Notes: a model not told the origin generated them from the sequence alone. Counted from the stretch's first letter, positions 34,404 to 43,298 are shown. The stretch is 64,000 nt of DNA from Dietzia natronolimnaea (GCF_002289575.1 NZ_NTGA01000013.1:62001-126000), one strand, 5' to 3'. Program-made: numbers and translations.

Positions 34404-35307
34404 CCACGACCCACGCCGAGGCCTCACCGGGCGGTTTGCGACAGCTCTGGGACCGCGGAGGCAGCGGGCGGGTGCCCGCCTCGACACGCCAGGCGCGTCC
34501 GTCGGTGTGACGGACCACGGCCACGCGCGAGGAATCGGGGTCGATCGTGACGACGAGGTCGCCCGGCCCAGCCTCCACACCGGAGTCCCGCACGGCCACC
34601 TCCGCCACCTGACCGGCCGGTGGCCACGTGCTTCGGCCCCGCAGGTTCTCGGTGACGACCCGGCCGTCCAGCGCCGCCTCGACGATTCCGGCCGCGTGGG
34701 CCACCTCCGCGGGCCCATAGGTGTAACCGGTGCCGGGCAGCAACAGGACCGGGGCGAAGCGGTGACCCCCGGTGTGGGAACACTCCCACACCGCGGCATC
34801 GGGGTCGAGTGCGGCCAGGCGCCCGCCCAACAGTGACTCCAGGCCGGCCGCGACGGGGCGGCCCCGCACAGCGCAACACTGGTCACGCTTGGCGTGGGTG
34901 CACACGAGTGGCACGGGCGCCGCGACCTCGCGGGTACCGGCCACGTGCCCGTCCGGAGACAGGTCCAATCCGAGCAATTCCTCAGGCCCGTCGACACGAC
35001 CGGCGCGGATACTCTGCCGGTCGGGGCGGGTGTCGCAGAGGTAGAAGCGGTGCCGGTCGAGGCGCTGACCCTCGCGGCCGGGCCGGCGGATGAAGAGCAT
35101 GCGCGACCCGCAGGCCGCGATGTGCTCCTTGAGACGTCGGGACAGGTCCTCGCCCAGGGCCTCACCGTCGAAGATGTCGCGCCCCCAGCGCCCGGGGACC
35201 TCCAGCAGCACCCACGACTCCTCGTGGGCGGCGGTGCCTGCCGGGGGCTCGTCGGCGGACTGCAGGGAACACCAACCCGGGTGTGTGGCGGAATCGGTAT
35301 CTGACAC
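34384..35307 (-). CDS. Sucrase/ferredoxin-like (Apd1/Aim32-type) thioredoxin-fold [2Fe-2S] protein
   Basis: The 307-residue cytoplasmic protein has a C-terminal half with the Suc_Fer-like signature. VCTHAKRDQCCAVRGRPVA is followed by WECSHTGGHRFAPVLLLPGTGYTYG. In the Apd1 group such Cys and His residues hold a [2Fe-2S] cluster with bis-His ligation. The N-terminal part (HPGWCSLQSADEPPAGTA) also matches the family start. The physiological role in actinobacteria is unknown. The GTG at 35307 removes a variable upstream extension. The gene lies upstream of dnaE2 on the same strand, 105 nt apart. Confidence 0.75.
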   Translation of the reverse strand: MSDTDSATHPGWCSLQSADEPPAGTAAHEESWVLLEVPGRWGRDIFDGEALGEDLSRRLKEHIAACGSRMLFIRRPGREGQRLDRHRFYLCDTRPDRQSIRAGRVDGPEELLGLDLSPDGHVAGTREVAAPVPLVCTHAKRDQCCAVRGRPVAAGLESLLGGRLAALDPDAAVWECSHTGGHRFAPVLLLPGTGYTYGPAEVAHAAGIVEAALDGRVVTENLRGRSTWPPAGQVAEVAVRDSGVEAGPGDLVVTIDPDSSRVAVVRHTDGRAWRVEAGTRPLPPRSQSCRKPPGEASAWVVESFTRL

Positions 35308-35381
35308 GACCCCATGGTGCCCCATCCCGCGGGGAGGCGTAACTGTAGCCACCTTGTGGGACAAAAGTGACCAGAGGGATC

Positions 35382-35387
35382 TAGGGT
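35382..35387 (+). promoter_or_regulatory. Leaderless -10 element TAGGGT
   Basis: TAGGGT ends 6 nt before ATG 35394, with no ribosome site. Confidence 0.5.
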
Positions 35388-35393
35388 GGACGT

Positions 35394-36035
35394 ATGCGCA
35401 TCCATCACCGCCGCTTCGCCGCAGCCGTTGCCCTCACCGCCGTCGCGTCCCTGGGGCTGGCGGGATGTGGAGCCGACACCTCGACCGAGACCCCCACCAC
35501 CAGCCAGACCACCGCGGCGGGATCCTCCCCGGCCGCGGTGGCCCGGGCCCTGGCTCCGGACGAGACCGAGACCTCCGATCCCTCCGCCAGGCCCGCGGAC
35601 TCCGGTCCGAAGAGCGAGGACCCCGGTGAGACCGCCGAGCGCGCCCAACTCGTCGTGACCGATATCCGCGTGGGCGACTACCAGGGCAAGGATCGCGTGG
35701 TCTACGAACTCGAGGGCCAGGGCGTCCCGGGATACTCCGTGGACTACGTGGACGCACCCGCCCAGCAGGGCAGCGGCTCCCCCGTGGAGGTGCCCGGGGA
35801 CTCGTTCCTCCAGGTGATGATCCGCGACCAGGTTCTTCCCACCATGACGTCGATGACGGAGGTCCCCGTGGGCACCGTCTCGAGCGACGAGGCGACCGGA
35901 GTGGCCGGGGTGGCCTTCGCCGGCCAGTTCGAGGGCCAGGCACAATCCGTCATCGGTCTCGAGGGCACGGACCGTCCCTTCTCGGCCTTCCTCCTCCAGA
36001 ACCCGACCCGACTGGTGGTCGACATCGAGCGCTGA
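35394..36035 (+). CDS. AMIN-like domain lipoprotein
   Basis: The 213-residue protein has a signal peptide ending in a lipobox LAGC (Cys26). A low-complexity Thr/Ser/Pro/Glu linker spans about 27-85. The globular C-terminal domain begins LVVTDIRVGDYQGKDRVVYEL and ends NPTRLVVDIER, which is the pattern of actinobacterial AMIN-like domains. AMIN domains bind peptidoglycan or other envelope parts, so a cell-envelope role is likely. It stands alone between imuB and the Suc_Fer gene, on the opposite strand to both. Confidence 0.8.
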   Translation: MRIHHRRFAAAVALTAVASLGLAGCGADTSTETPTTSQTTAAGSSPAAVARALAPDETETSDPSARPADSGPKSEDPGETAERAQLVVTDIRVGDYQGKDRVVYELEGQGVPGYSVDYVDAPAQQGSGSPVEVPGDSFLQVMIRDQVLPTMTSMTEVPVGTVSSDEATGVAGVAFAGQFEGQAQSVIGLEGTDRPFSAFLLQNPTRLVVDIER

Positions 36036-36085
36036 GCACACCCGACGAGCGACGAGGGTCACGACCACGGAGAGTCGTGGACGGT

Positions 36086-37738
36086 TCATTCGTATACTCC
36101 CTCGACTGTCCAACTCCCCGGTTCGTCCCCGACCAGGCAGCACAGCAGCAACGCGGCCGCCCGCTCGGGGACGAGCTGTATCCGGGCCTTCGGCCGACGG
36201 GGCGCACCACCCGGGCCGGGCTCCCACCAGGCCTCGTCGATCAGCCACGGCCGTGACCAGCCGGCCACCGCGCATCGACGGCCCGTGATCTCGACCGCCT
36301 CGGGTCGACCGGTGAGCAGGCCGCGGGGCCCGACCCCGACCGCAGCCCCCGCAGCGGTGCGCAGGACGACCCCCCCGGCGAGGGGAACCCGTGCCACGAC
36401 CCCTGACGCGGGGTCACCGCCCTCGCGGATCTCCAACCTGTAGCCCGGCCCCGGCCACACCACCGACGGCGACGGCGCCGGCAGAGCCCCCGGCCACGGC
36501 CCCTCCGCGACCGGGTCGGCCGGGGCGTCCCCGTACGGCAGGGACCGCACGCGATCATCCGGGCCCCGGCCGCCGACCTCCACGGGGACACGGACCGCCT
36601 CCGGCCCGAGCAGTCCCTGCACCCGCACGAGAGCGCGGTGCACACGCGCCTCCGCCAGCCCCGCCTCACCCCACAACCCCTCCTGGACGCGGCCGGCGGG
36701 GACCACCTCCACCGGTTCCAGAACGAGAGCGGTGACCGCCCCTCCGGCACCACCGGCGATCGCGGTACCGGTGAGCCAGCCCTCCAGTTGCCAGCGCAAC
36801 CGGTCGGCGGTGCCCTCCGGGGTGAGCGGAGCGGAGCACCGCCACACCCGGTTGACCTCGACGCCTCCCTCGACCCGCGCGGTGATGCGCAGGCGCAGGC
36901 ACGAGACCCCGGCCGCGGCGAGGACGGCATGCAGCTCCCCCGCCAGCCGACGCCCGAGGAACGCCGCCTCGTCCACCCGTTCCAGTGGTGGATCGCACCG
37001 GTGCTCGACCGCCGACCCCGTGGGCACCGCGGTGACCGACGGGGGCCTCCACGGCACGGCGCGGGCGATGCGATGCGCCACCGCTCCCGCCTCGCCGAAG
37101 CGGGTCGCCACGTCCCGCAACGGGAGCGCGGCGAAGTCCCCGAGCGTCCGTACGCCGAGCCGGTGCAGCAGCCCGACCAGCTCCGCCAGCTCGTCCGGAT
37201 CGCCCAGCGCGGGCTCCACCACGAGCGCGTCCACGGGCAGGTCGGCCAGATAACCGGCGTCCCCGCCCGGCTCCAGCAGCACCGACCCGCGCGCGCCGAG
37301 CACGGCCGTGGGCAGCTCGTCCGCCAAACCCACCTGACACTCCGTCCCGGCCGCCGCCACCGCGTCCACCACCCGGGTCACGACCTGCTCCACTCCGCCG
37401 TGGAACCGCAGCGCCCCGGCCGCGGAGAACACGAACAGGCCGGGGCGCAGCACCTCGATGCCCGGCACCACGGCGTCCAACGCCTGCACCACGGGTTCGA
37501 ACCACACGGCATCCCGTGACGGATCCGCCGGGGCCACGACGAGCTCCGGGCACCGGAACTGCGCCTCGCGCCGGCGCAGCCCGCGTCGCACCCCGACCGC
37601 GCGCGCGACGGCGTTGCACGCGAGCACCCCGCGCGGGCCGACCACCGCGAGCGGCAGGTGCAGACCGTGTCCCCCGCCCCGGGCCGCCGCGACCGCCGGC
37701 CAGTCCGGGCACCACACCGCCATGACCCGCGCACTCAT
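36086..37738 (-). CDS. imuB: ImuB, catalytically inactive Y-family polymerase-like mutasome adaptor
   Basis: The 550-residue protein resembles the DinB/UmuC family but lacks the acidic metal-binding residues: the N-terminus is MAVWCPDWPAVAAA rather than a D-x-D-x-F motif. A clamp-binding-like motif QEGLWG lies in the middle, close to the QLPLWG of mycobacterial ImuB. In mycobacteria ImuB links the beta clamp, ImuA' and DnaE2. The ATG at 37738 overlaps the imuA' stop (ATGA), giving a coupled imuA'-imuB operon. Confidence 0.9.
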   Translation of the reverse strand: MSARVMAVWCPDWPAVAAARGGGHGLHLPLAVVGPRGVLACNAVARAVGVRRGLRRREAQFRCPELVVAPADPSRDAVWFEPVVQALDAVVPGIEVLRPGLFVFSAAGALRFHGGVEQVVTRVVDAVAAAGTECQVGLADELPTAVLGARGSVLLEPGGDAGYLADLPVDALVVEPALGDPDELAELVGLLHRLGVRTLGDFAALPLRDVATRFGEAGAVAHRIARAVPWRPPSVTAVPTGSAVEHRCDPPLERVDEAAFLGRRLAGELHAVLAAAGVSCLRLRITARVEGGVEVNRVWRCSAPLTPEGTADRLRWQLEGWLTGTAIAGGAGGAVTALVLEPVEVVPAGRVQEGLWGEAGLAEARVHRALVRVQGLLGPEAVRVPVEVGGRGPDDRVRSLPYGDAPADPVAEGPWPGALPAPSPSVVWPGPGYRLEIREGGDPASGVVARVPLAGGVVLRTAAGAAVGVGPRGLLTGRPEAVEITGRRCAVAGWSRPWLIDEAWWEPGPGGAPRRPKARIQLVPERAAALLLCCLVGDEPGSWTVEGVYE

Positions 37739-38544
37739 CCCGCCGCCACCCACTCCGCCGTCCGCGGGGGCGCCGCCCGGCCGGTGCACCGCACCATGGT
37801 GGAGACCGAGGCCAGCCTCCCTGCGCCCGCACCCAACCCGCCGTAGCGGCAGTGCCGCCCGGTCAGTGCGAGTTCCGCCCCGGGCCAGTCCGCACCCACG
37901 AGCAGCACCGCCCCCGCGGCCCGCACCCGCCCGGCGAGAACACGGGCCCGCGACGGGGCGACCACCCGGACCCCGGGCCCCAGTAGCACCAGGTCCAGGC
38001 CGTCGAGCAGCACCGACACCACAGCGGCGGGATCCGGGCCGGGATCCGGGACCAGCGCCAGACAGTCCAGCCGGCCACCCTGTTCCGCCACCGCGGCCAC
38101 CCCGAGTTCCGGCCAGCCCACCACCGCACATCTGGCCCCGGCGGCCGTGGCCGCGGCGAGCAACCCGACCCGGAGGGTGGCACTGCCGGATACCGCGGTG
38201 ACCCGCCCGGCGGGCAGGACGCCGCCCGGCAGCAGGGGCGCAACGGAACACGGCACCACCACTCCGGGCACGCGCGCCCCGGAGGACACCGCACCCGACG
38301 CACCTCCGTCCCCGTCCTCAGGCATCGGGTCCGCAGGCATCGCCTCCGCGAGCATCGTGCCGCCGGTGGTCCCGACCGGCTCCACGACCGCGCCCCCATC
38401 CTGATGCGCGAACGCCGGCGCCCCCGAGCGTGCGGCGGCGGGCGGCCCCCCGCCCGGCATCGTGGCCAGCCGGCGACGCAGCTCAGCGACTCGGTCCGCC
38501 GTGCCGAGGCCGGACATGTCGACGGCAGGAGTGCCCATTACCAT
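37735..38544 (-). CDS. imuA': ImuA' mutasome accessory protein (RecA-fold)
   Basis: The 269-residue protein carries the features of actinobacterial ImuA'. An N-terminal segment, [17 protein letters not shown], and a long Ala/Gly-rich linker lead to a RecA-like core (about 125-255, [28 protein letters not shown]). The usual P-loop lysine is not evident, as in other ImuA' proteins. The ATG at 38544 has GGGAGG 8 nt upstream. A good SOS box lies 46-61 bp before the start, so the operon should be DNA-damage inducible. Confidence 0.82.
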   Translation of the reverse strand: MVMGTPAVDMSGLGTADRVAELRRRLATMPGGGPPAAARSGAPAFAHQDGGAVVEPVGTTGGTMLAEAMPADPMPEDGDGGASGAVSSGARVPGVVVPCSVAPLLPGGVLPAGRVTAVSGSATLRVGLLAAATAAGARCAVVGWPELGVAAVAEQGGRLDCLALVPDPGPDPAAVVSVLLDGLDLVLLGPGVRVVAPSRARVLAGRVRAAGAVLLVGADWPGAELALTGRHCRYGGLGAGAGRLASVSTMVRCTGRAAPPRTAEWVAAG

Positions 38545-38589
38545 CACCAGAACCTCCCGCCCCGGACGACACGCCGCCAACCGCTTTGA

Positions 38590-38605
38590 TCGAACTATTT
38601 TTCGA
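38590..38605. promoter_or_regulatory. LexA SOS box upstream of imuA'-imuB
   Basis: TCGAAC-TATT-TTTCGA matches the mycobacterial SOS consensus TCGAAC-N4-GTTCGA at 11 of 12 arm positions. It lies 46 bp upstream of the imuA' start. Confidence 0.8.
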
Positions 38606-38651
38606 TCACGGGGAACAGTGAACACCACCGGTCCGACACGGCGCAAGAACA

Positions 38652-38665
38652 CCTGTTCGAACAGG
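38652..38665. promoter_or_regulatory. Perfect 14-bp palindrome in the imuA'/ldh divergent region
   Basis: CCTGTTCGAACAGG is fully self-complementary and lies about 82 bp before ldh. It is not spaced like an SOS box. A dedicated regulator of ldh is possible. Confidence 0.5.
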
Positions 38666-38732
38666 GTTCTCCTCGTCGTCGCCCCCCAGTCACCGTCCCC
38701 GTCGCCGCACCTCGGCGTTCACCCGGAGCATC

Positions 38733-38738
38733 TACCCT
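38733..38738 (+). promoter_or_regulatory. Leaderless -10 element TACCCT for ldh
   Basis: TACCCT ends 8 nt before ATG 38747. Confidence 0.4.
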
Positions 38739-38746
38739 CGGGAACC

Positions 38747-39700
38747 ATGAAGGCCTCCATCGGGAACCGCATCGTGCTCATCGGCGCCGGGGACGTGGGC
38801 ATCGCCTACGGGTACGCGCTCGTCAACCAGGGCCTGGCCGACCACCTGTCCATCATCGACATCGACCACGACAAACTGGTCGGCGAGGTCATGGACCTCA
38901 ACCACGGCGTCGTGTGGGCCCCCTCCCCCACCCTCGTCACGGAGGGCACCTACGACGACTGCGCGGACGCCACGATGGTGGTGATCTGCGCCGGCGCCGC
39001 CCAGAGACCCGGCGAGACGCGGCTCGACCTGGTCGGCAGGAACATGGCGATCTTCGAGGGGATCGTCGGCGACGTCATGGCGACCGGCTTCGACGGCATC
39101 CTGCTCGTGGCCACCAACCCCGTCGACATCCTCACCCAGGCCTCCTGGCGATACTCCGGCCTACCCTCCGCACAGGTCATCGGCTCCGGGACGATCCTCG
39201 ACTCGGCACGCTTCCGCTTCATGCTGGGCGAGTACTACGACGTCGCCCCGATGAGCGTGCACGCCTCGATCATCGGTGAACACGGTGACACCGAACTGCC
39301 GGTCTTCTCATCGGCCAACGTCTCCGGGGTACCACTGCGCCGGGATCTCGACGGGGACCCGGCCACGCGGGAACGACTGGCCCGGATCTTCACGGAGACC
39401 AGGGACGCCGCCTACCGGATCATCGACTCCAAGGGCTCCACGAGCTATGGCATCGGCATGGGGCTGGCCCGCATCACGCGCGCCGTGCTGCGCAACGAGC
39501 AGGTGTCGCTACCGGTCTCCACGTTGCTGCGGGGCGAGTACGGGCAGGACGGGATCTTCATCGGCGTCCCCGCGGTGATCGGCCGGACCGGGGTCCAGCG
39601 CGTGGTGGAACTGGAACTCGACGCCACCGAGATCGAACAGTTCGCCCGCAGCGCGTCTGCACTGCGGGCGGTGTCGGAGCAGTTCGAGATACTGCGCTGA
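38747..39700 (+). CDS. ldh: L-lactate dehydrogenase
   Basis: It reduces pyruvate to L-lactate with NADH, or the reverse. The 317-residue protein has an NAD-binding Rossmann motif ([18 protein letters not shown]), an acidic residue binding the NAD ribose in IIDIDHDK, and the mobile loop [16 protein letters not shown]. That loop has the Gln/Arg pair that distinguishes lactate from malate dehydrogenases. The active-site segment is [15 protein letters not shown] (catalytic His). It stands as a single gene. Two tandem 18-bp units follow immediately. Confidence 0.95.
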   Translation: MKASIGNRIVLIGAGDVGIAYGYALVNQGLADHLSIIDIDHDKLVGEVMDLNHGVVWAPSPTLVTEGTYDDCADATMVVICAGAAQRPGETRLDLVGRNMAIFEGIVGDVMATGFDGILLVATNPVDILTQASWRYSGLPSAQVIGSGTILDSARFRFMLGEYYDVAPMSVHASIIGEHGDTELPVFSSANVSGVPLRRDLDGDPATRERLARIFTETRDAAYRIIDSKGSTSYGIGMGLARITRAVLRNEQVSLPVSTLLRGEYGQDGIFIGVPAVIGRTGVQRVVELELDATEIEQFARSASALRAVSEQFEILR

Positions 39701-39736
39701 GTCAGGAGCTCGGGGTCAGTCAGGGGCTCGGGGTCA
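39701..39736. repeat. Tandem repeat, 18 bp x 2
   Basis: GTCAGGAGCTCGGGGTCA is followed by GTCAGGGGCTCGGGGTCA, starting at the base after the ldh stop and running into the stop of the converging small gene. Confidence 0.85.
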
Positions 39737-39877
39737 GGGTGTGGCGGGGGGATCGCTGGCCGGGAACGACTCGTCGCCCCACTCGTCGGCGACCGCGTCG
39801 TCGTGGTCGTGCCGGGCCTTGTCCGCGGGTTGCTCGGAATGCTCACCGGTGCGGTCAGGGTTCTTCGGACTCGTCAT
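39734..39877 (-). CDS. Small acidic protein (47 residues) with a DESFPASDPP motif
   Basis: The ATG at 39877 has an excellent ribosome site (GGAGG, 7 nt upstream) and opens 47 codons. The protein is hydrophilic (Asp/His/Glu-rich, DKARHDHDDAVADEWGDE) and ends with ESFPASDPPATP. A similar ESFPASDPP ending recurs in small uncharacterised bacterial proteins I remember, which supports this as a gene. There is no signal peptide or membrane helix. The role is unknown. It converges on ldh. Confidence 0.7.
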   Translation of the reverse strand: MTSPKNPDRTGEHSEQPADKARHDHDDAVADEWGDESFPASDPPATP

Positions 39878-40005
39878 GATCAATCCTCCTGCCGCCGTAC
39901 GGGGGGTGCGGCGATACTCAGATTACCGGAGACCACCGGCACCGACCGCGACCGCGCCAGGGGGACCCCCGCCCTCGCGTTCACCACGGGAGCAGGGAGA
40001 GCGCC

Positions 40006-40407
40006 ATGCACAGCACCGACTACACCGACACACTGATCCTGCCCGCATCCGACACCCGGGCCGAGACGGCCACGGCGCCGCCGTCCGGGAAACGCTCGAT
40101 CGCCGAGTTGCAGTACGAGAGACTCTCGGGGGCGGACTACACCTGGACGAGCGACGACCTGCTCTTCGACGTCCACTGCGCCCGCAAGGGAATCGGAGAG
40201 GCCGACCGTGCGGCCGAACGCGAGGAGTTCTTCTCCAAGGGCCAACCGTGCCTGCGCACCTCCCCGCTGACCAAGACGTACGGCTGGGCGATGCACTTCG
40301 ACTCCGGCGGGAGGATCGCGCTGCTGCCCATGGGTTCGGACCGTCTGGCCGAGCTACAAGCAGACCCGTCCGTGACGGTGAGGACCGCCATGAAGAGTTC
40401 TCGCTAA
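40006..40407 (+). CDS. DUF6157 family protein
   Basis: The 133-residue protein matches the pattern of a conserved family of ~135 residues. It begins with MHSTDYTDTLILPASDT, continues with AELQYERLSGADYTWTSDDLLFDVHCARK, and carries EFFSKGQPCLRTSPLTKTYGWAMHF. No catalytic function is known. The Cys in GQPCLRTSPL and the Trp-rich motif are the most conserved parts. The ATG at 40006 has GGGAG 8 nt upstream. Its stop overlaps the stop of the converging hydrolase gene. Confidence 0.75.
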   Translation: MHSTDYTDTLILPASDTRAETATAPPSGKRSIAELQYERLSGADYTWTSDDLLFDVHCARKGIGEADRAAEREEFFSKGQPCLRTSPLTKTYGWAMHFDSGGRIALLPMGSDRLAELQADPSVTVRTAMKSSR

Positions 40408-41021
40408 CCCGGCTCGACGTCCGGCAGTGAGCGCAGCCACTCGAGTACCGGGCCCGAGATGATCCGGGCGAACTGCTCATACCCCGCGGGGCCGGGGTGC
40501 GCCCCGTCACCGGCGGTGACCTCGCGCATCCACGCCCCGCCGGGCCGCAAGGAGTCGAAGGTCGGGACGAACGGCACCCCGGCCTCGGCGCACACCGCGG
40601 CAATGGCGGCGGCGCGGGCGACTATCCGCTCATTGACCTCCTCCCACACGACCGGTGGCGGCCCCACCACCAGGAACCGACCCTGCGGCGCGCGAGCGAT
40701 CATCCCGCGCAGAGCCGCGACCGTGCCCGCCTCCTCGACGCGCAGGGCCCCCTCGTGCTCCATCACGTCGTTGACCCCGAACTCCGCGATCACCGCCGTG
40801 GTCGGGAACGCGGCGCGGCGGCGGTCGACCTCGTCCCACCGGGCCAGGATCATCTCGGAGGTGTCCCCGCCGATCCCCGCGACGGTGGTGTGGAGGCTCA
40901 GACCCGCCCCGGCACCCTCCTCGACCAGGTGCGCGGTCCATCCACGGCCGGTCTCGTCGCCGTACCCGGCCACGAAGGAGTCGCCGATGATGCAGAGGGG
41001 GAGATCGCGCGGTTCGCTCAC
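40404..41021 (-). CDS. SGNH/GDSL-family hydrolase (lipase/esterase-like)
   Basis: The 205-residue protein has all four SGNH blocks. These are IIGDSFVAGYG (nucleophile Ser), AGIGGDTSEM (Gly), AEFGVNDVME (Asn) and the C-terminal GDGAHPGPAGYEQFA (Asp-x-x-His). No signal peptide is present, so it is probably a cytoplasmic esterase or thioesterase. The substrate is unknown. The GTG at 41021 is supported by TACCGT 6 nt upstream (leaderless). The next upstream ATG falls in the repeat region and is unlikely. Confidence 0.85.
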   Translation of the reverse strand: MSEPRDLPLCIIGDSFVAGYGDETGRGWTAHLVEEGAGAGLSLHTTVAGIGGDTSEMILARWDEVDRRRAAFPTTAVIAEFGVNDVMEHEGALRVEEAGTVAALRGMIARAPQGRFLVVGPPPVVWEEVNERIVARAAAIAAVCAEAGVPFVPTFDSLRPGGAWMREVTAGDGAHPGPAGYEQFARIISGPVLEWLRSLPDVEPG

Positions 41022-41027
41022 GACGCC

Positions 41028-41033
41028 ACGGTA
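41028..41033 (-). promoter_or_regulatory. Leaderless -10 element TACCGT
   Basis: On the minus strand TACCGT ends 6 nt before the GTG at 41021. Confidence 0.45.
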
Positions 41034-41049
41034 GCGGCTCGGCGTCAAC

Positions 41050-41106
41050 GCCAAGAGCGTTCCGTACACCCCACTCCCGGCCGATGTGTGCGGAACACTC
41101 TTCGCG
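41050..41106. repeat. Imperfect palindromic intergenic element, copy B
   Basis: AAGAGCGTTCCG (41053-41064) and CGGAACACTCTT (41091-41102) are inverted arms around a loop containing CCACTC and GGCCGA. Arms, loop core and total length resemble copy A at 1843-1901. It lies between two genes on the minus strand, 5' of the hydrolase and 3' of the response regulator. Confidence 0.65.
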
Positions 41107-41139
41107 ACGTCAAGGCACCCAGGACGTCAAGGCACCCAG
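41106..41139. repeat. Tandem repeat, 17 bp x 2 (perfect)
   Basis: GACGTCAAGGCACCCAG occurs twice in a row, directly after palindromic element B and before the end of the response regulator gene. Confidence 0.85.
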
Positions 41140-41153
41140 GACGGTCAGGTGTG

Positions 41154-41891
41154 TCAGTCCAGGTGGCGGGACTGAGCCCAGCGGGTGAGCGCGTGCCGGT
41201 TGGACTGCTGGGTCTTTCGCAGCACGTTGGAGGCGTGTGTCTCCACGGTCTTGACCGAGATGAACAACTTCTCGGCGATCTCCTTGTAGGTGTACCCCCG
41301 TGCCAACAACCGGAGCACCTCCTTCTCCCGCGGGGTGAGGGAGTCGACCTCCGGGTCGTGGACGGGCTCACCCCACTCCTCGGGCCCGGGCGCGGCACGG
41401 GCGAACGCGTCCAGGACGAACCCGGCCAGGCGCGGGGAGAACACCGCGTCCCCGTCGGCCACGCGGCGCACGGCGTCGGCCAGTTCCCCGCCGGAGATGG
41501 TCTTGGTGACGTACCCGCGCGCCCCGCCGCGGATCACGGCGATCACGTCCTCCGCGGCGTCCGAGACACTCAACGCCAGGAAGGTGGACACGGGCGCGTC
41601 GGACGCACCGGGTGTGCCGGAGGTGTCGGGCCCGCCGCTGGGATCAGTCCCCAGCACCGAGCGGAGCACGGCCACCCCACCGCCATCGGGCATGTGCACG
41701 TCGAGCAGCACCACATCGGGCCGTACCCGTCCGATACCGGCGACGGCCTCCGCGACCGACCCGGCCTCGCCCACCACCTCGATCCCGGCCTGACCGGCCA
41801 GCTCGGCCCGGACACCGCTGCGGAACACCGCGTGGTCGTCGACGAGGAACACCCGGCACACCCTGACGCCACCCACCGGCTCGTCCGTCAT
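41154..41891 (-). CDS. NarL/LuxR-family response regulator
   Basis: The 245-residue protein has a receiver domain (about 10-140: VFLVDDHAVFRSG, phospho-acceptor Asp in VVLLDVHMPDGG, SVSD and the Lys in VTKTISGG). A GerE-type helix-turn-helix (about 180-240, LTPREKEVLRLLARGYTYKEIAEKLFISVKTVETHASNVLRK) follows. An unusual insert rich in Gly/Ser/Pro/Asp splits the receiver domain around residues 85-100. The ATG overlaps the stop of the kinase gene (ATGA), so the pair is coupled. Confidence 0.92.
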   Translation of the reverse strand: MTDEPVGGVRVCRVFLVDDHAVFRSGVRAELAGQAGIEVVGEAGSVAEAVAGIGRVRPDVVLLDVHMPDGGGVAVLRSVLGTDPSGGPDTSGTPGASDAPVSTFLALSVSDAAEDVIAVIRGGARGYVTKTISGGELADAVRRVADGDAVFSPRLAGFVLDAFARAAPGPEEWGEPVHDPEVDSLTPREKEVLRLLARGYTYKEIAEKLFISVKTVETHASNVLRKTQQSNRHALTRWAQSRHLD

Positions 41892-43150
41892 TCGCCCTCC
41901 AGCGGCATCTCGATCCCGATCTCGGTTCCGCGACCGAGCGTACTGCGCACCGTCACGCTGCCGCCCCGGCTCTCGACACGGTGCCGGATCGACTGGGACA
42001 ACCCGTGTCGATCATCGCCCACGTCGTCGGGGTCGAAGCCGCAGCCGCGGTCCCGGACGAAGGCGGTGAGCACCTGACCGTCGTTCTCCACGAACACGTC
42101 GGCGGTGTCGACGTCGGCGTGCTTGGCCACGTTGACCAGGGCCTCGCGGACGGCACCCAGCACCGCCTCCTCGGCGTCGCCGGCCGGTCCGTCGCCGCCC
42201 ACCACCACCTGGTCCACGCGCAGACCGTAGGCGTCCTCGACGTCCCCGACGATCACCTCGACGGCCCCGGCGACGGTGGCCGCACCCGAGGACATGCGTG
42301 ACCCCGCCCCGAAGAGCCACTGCCGCAGTTCGCGCTCCTGCCGACGGGCCAGCCGTGACACCTGGGCGGGGTCGTCGGAGCGCTTCTGGATCAACGCCAG
42401 CGTCTGCAGCACCGAATCGTGCAGGTGGGAGGCGATGTCGCTGCGCTCGGACTCACGGATGCGGGCCGCGCGCTCCTCTTCCAACGACCGCCACAGCCGC
42501 AGCCCCACAGGGACGCTGAGCAACGCCACTCCGACCAGGGTCGCCAGCACCGCCAGGAACGACGACCGCAGGGCGGCGAACTCGACCTGTCCCAGCACCA
42601 CGACGGCCAGTCCGACGACGACGAGGGTCGCACCGGCGGTGACCCTCGCCCAGTCGAAGACGGACCGGGGAGCCACCCGTCCCCCACCGTCGTACTGCTG
42701 CCAGACCAGCCCGGCGCCCAGTGCCACGACCAGGACGGGAACGATCACGTGCAGTCCCGTCGCGGTGGTGACCATCAACGACAGCACCGACCCCACCAGC
42801 GCCACCACGGCCAGGGCCATGCCGCGCCGCCGCTCCCGCGCGTCCACGGAGGCGGCCCCCTCCGGGGCCCGCGCCGACGGGGTCAGAGCCCACAGGGCGG
42901 CGTAGAACAGCACACCCGCGCCGGAGAGGGTGGCGAGCACCACCATCGCCATGCGCACATGGGTGACCCGCACCCCCAGATGGGCCGCGAGTCCCGCGCA
43001 CACGCCGGCGACGACGGATCCATCGGAGATCCTGGCCAGCGGCGGGTACCACCGGAACCCCACCGGCTGCACGGCCGCCATGGGTGGCCGTGGCGCGACC
43101 GGCGGCTGCGGCGCGGGGGCCGATACCTGATCGGTCGCGTTCTCACTCAT
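41888..43150 (-). CDS. PspC-domain sensor histidine kinase (LiaS/DesK-like)
   Basis: The 420-residue protein has a proline-rich cytoplasmic start and a PspC domain (about 35-95: LARISDGSVVAGVCAGLAAHLGV, then GVLFYAALWAL). Several membrane helices span about 110-250. The HisKA_3 segment carries the phospho-acceptor His in SDIASHLHDSVLQTLALIQ. The ATPase domain contains DRGCGFDPDD and GTEIGIEMP. Such PspC kinases sense envelope stress. The ATG at 43150 is one of three nearby in-frame starts. A PspC membrane protein lies 2.1 kb away, divergent. Confidence 0.88.
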   Translation of the reverse strand: MSENATDQVSAPAPQPPVAPRPPMAAVQPVGFRWYPPLARISDGSVVAGVCAGLAAHLGVRVTHVRMAMVVLATLSGAGVLFYAALWALTPSARAPEGAASVDARERRRGMALAVVALVGSVLSLMVTTATGLHVIVPVLVVALGAGLVWQQYDGGGRVAPRSVFDWARVTAGATLVVVGLAVVVLGQVEFAALRSSFLAVLATLVGVALLSVPVGLRLWRSLEEERAARIRESERSDIASHLHDSVLQTLALIQKRSDDPAQVSRLARRQERELRQWLFGAGSRMSSGAATVAGAVEVIVGDVEDAYGLRVDQVVVGGDGPAGDAEEAVLGAVREALVNVAKHADVDTADVFVENDGQVLTAFVRDRGCGFDPDDVGDDRHGLSQSIRHRVESRGGSVTVRSTLGRGTEIGIEMPLEGE

Positions 43151-43298
43151 ACCCGCCATGGTCACAGATCGTGCCCCCGAGAGGTATCGGGGATCTCCCC
43201 CGGTTCGCCCGGGAAGACACCTGATGCGGCGGCCTCCTCTTCTGCCGACTGCCGCCGACTGCCGCGGACGGCCCGGTGACGGTGTGCGGGACACGCAC

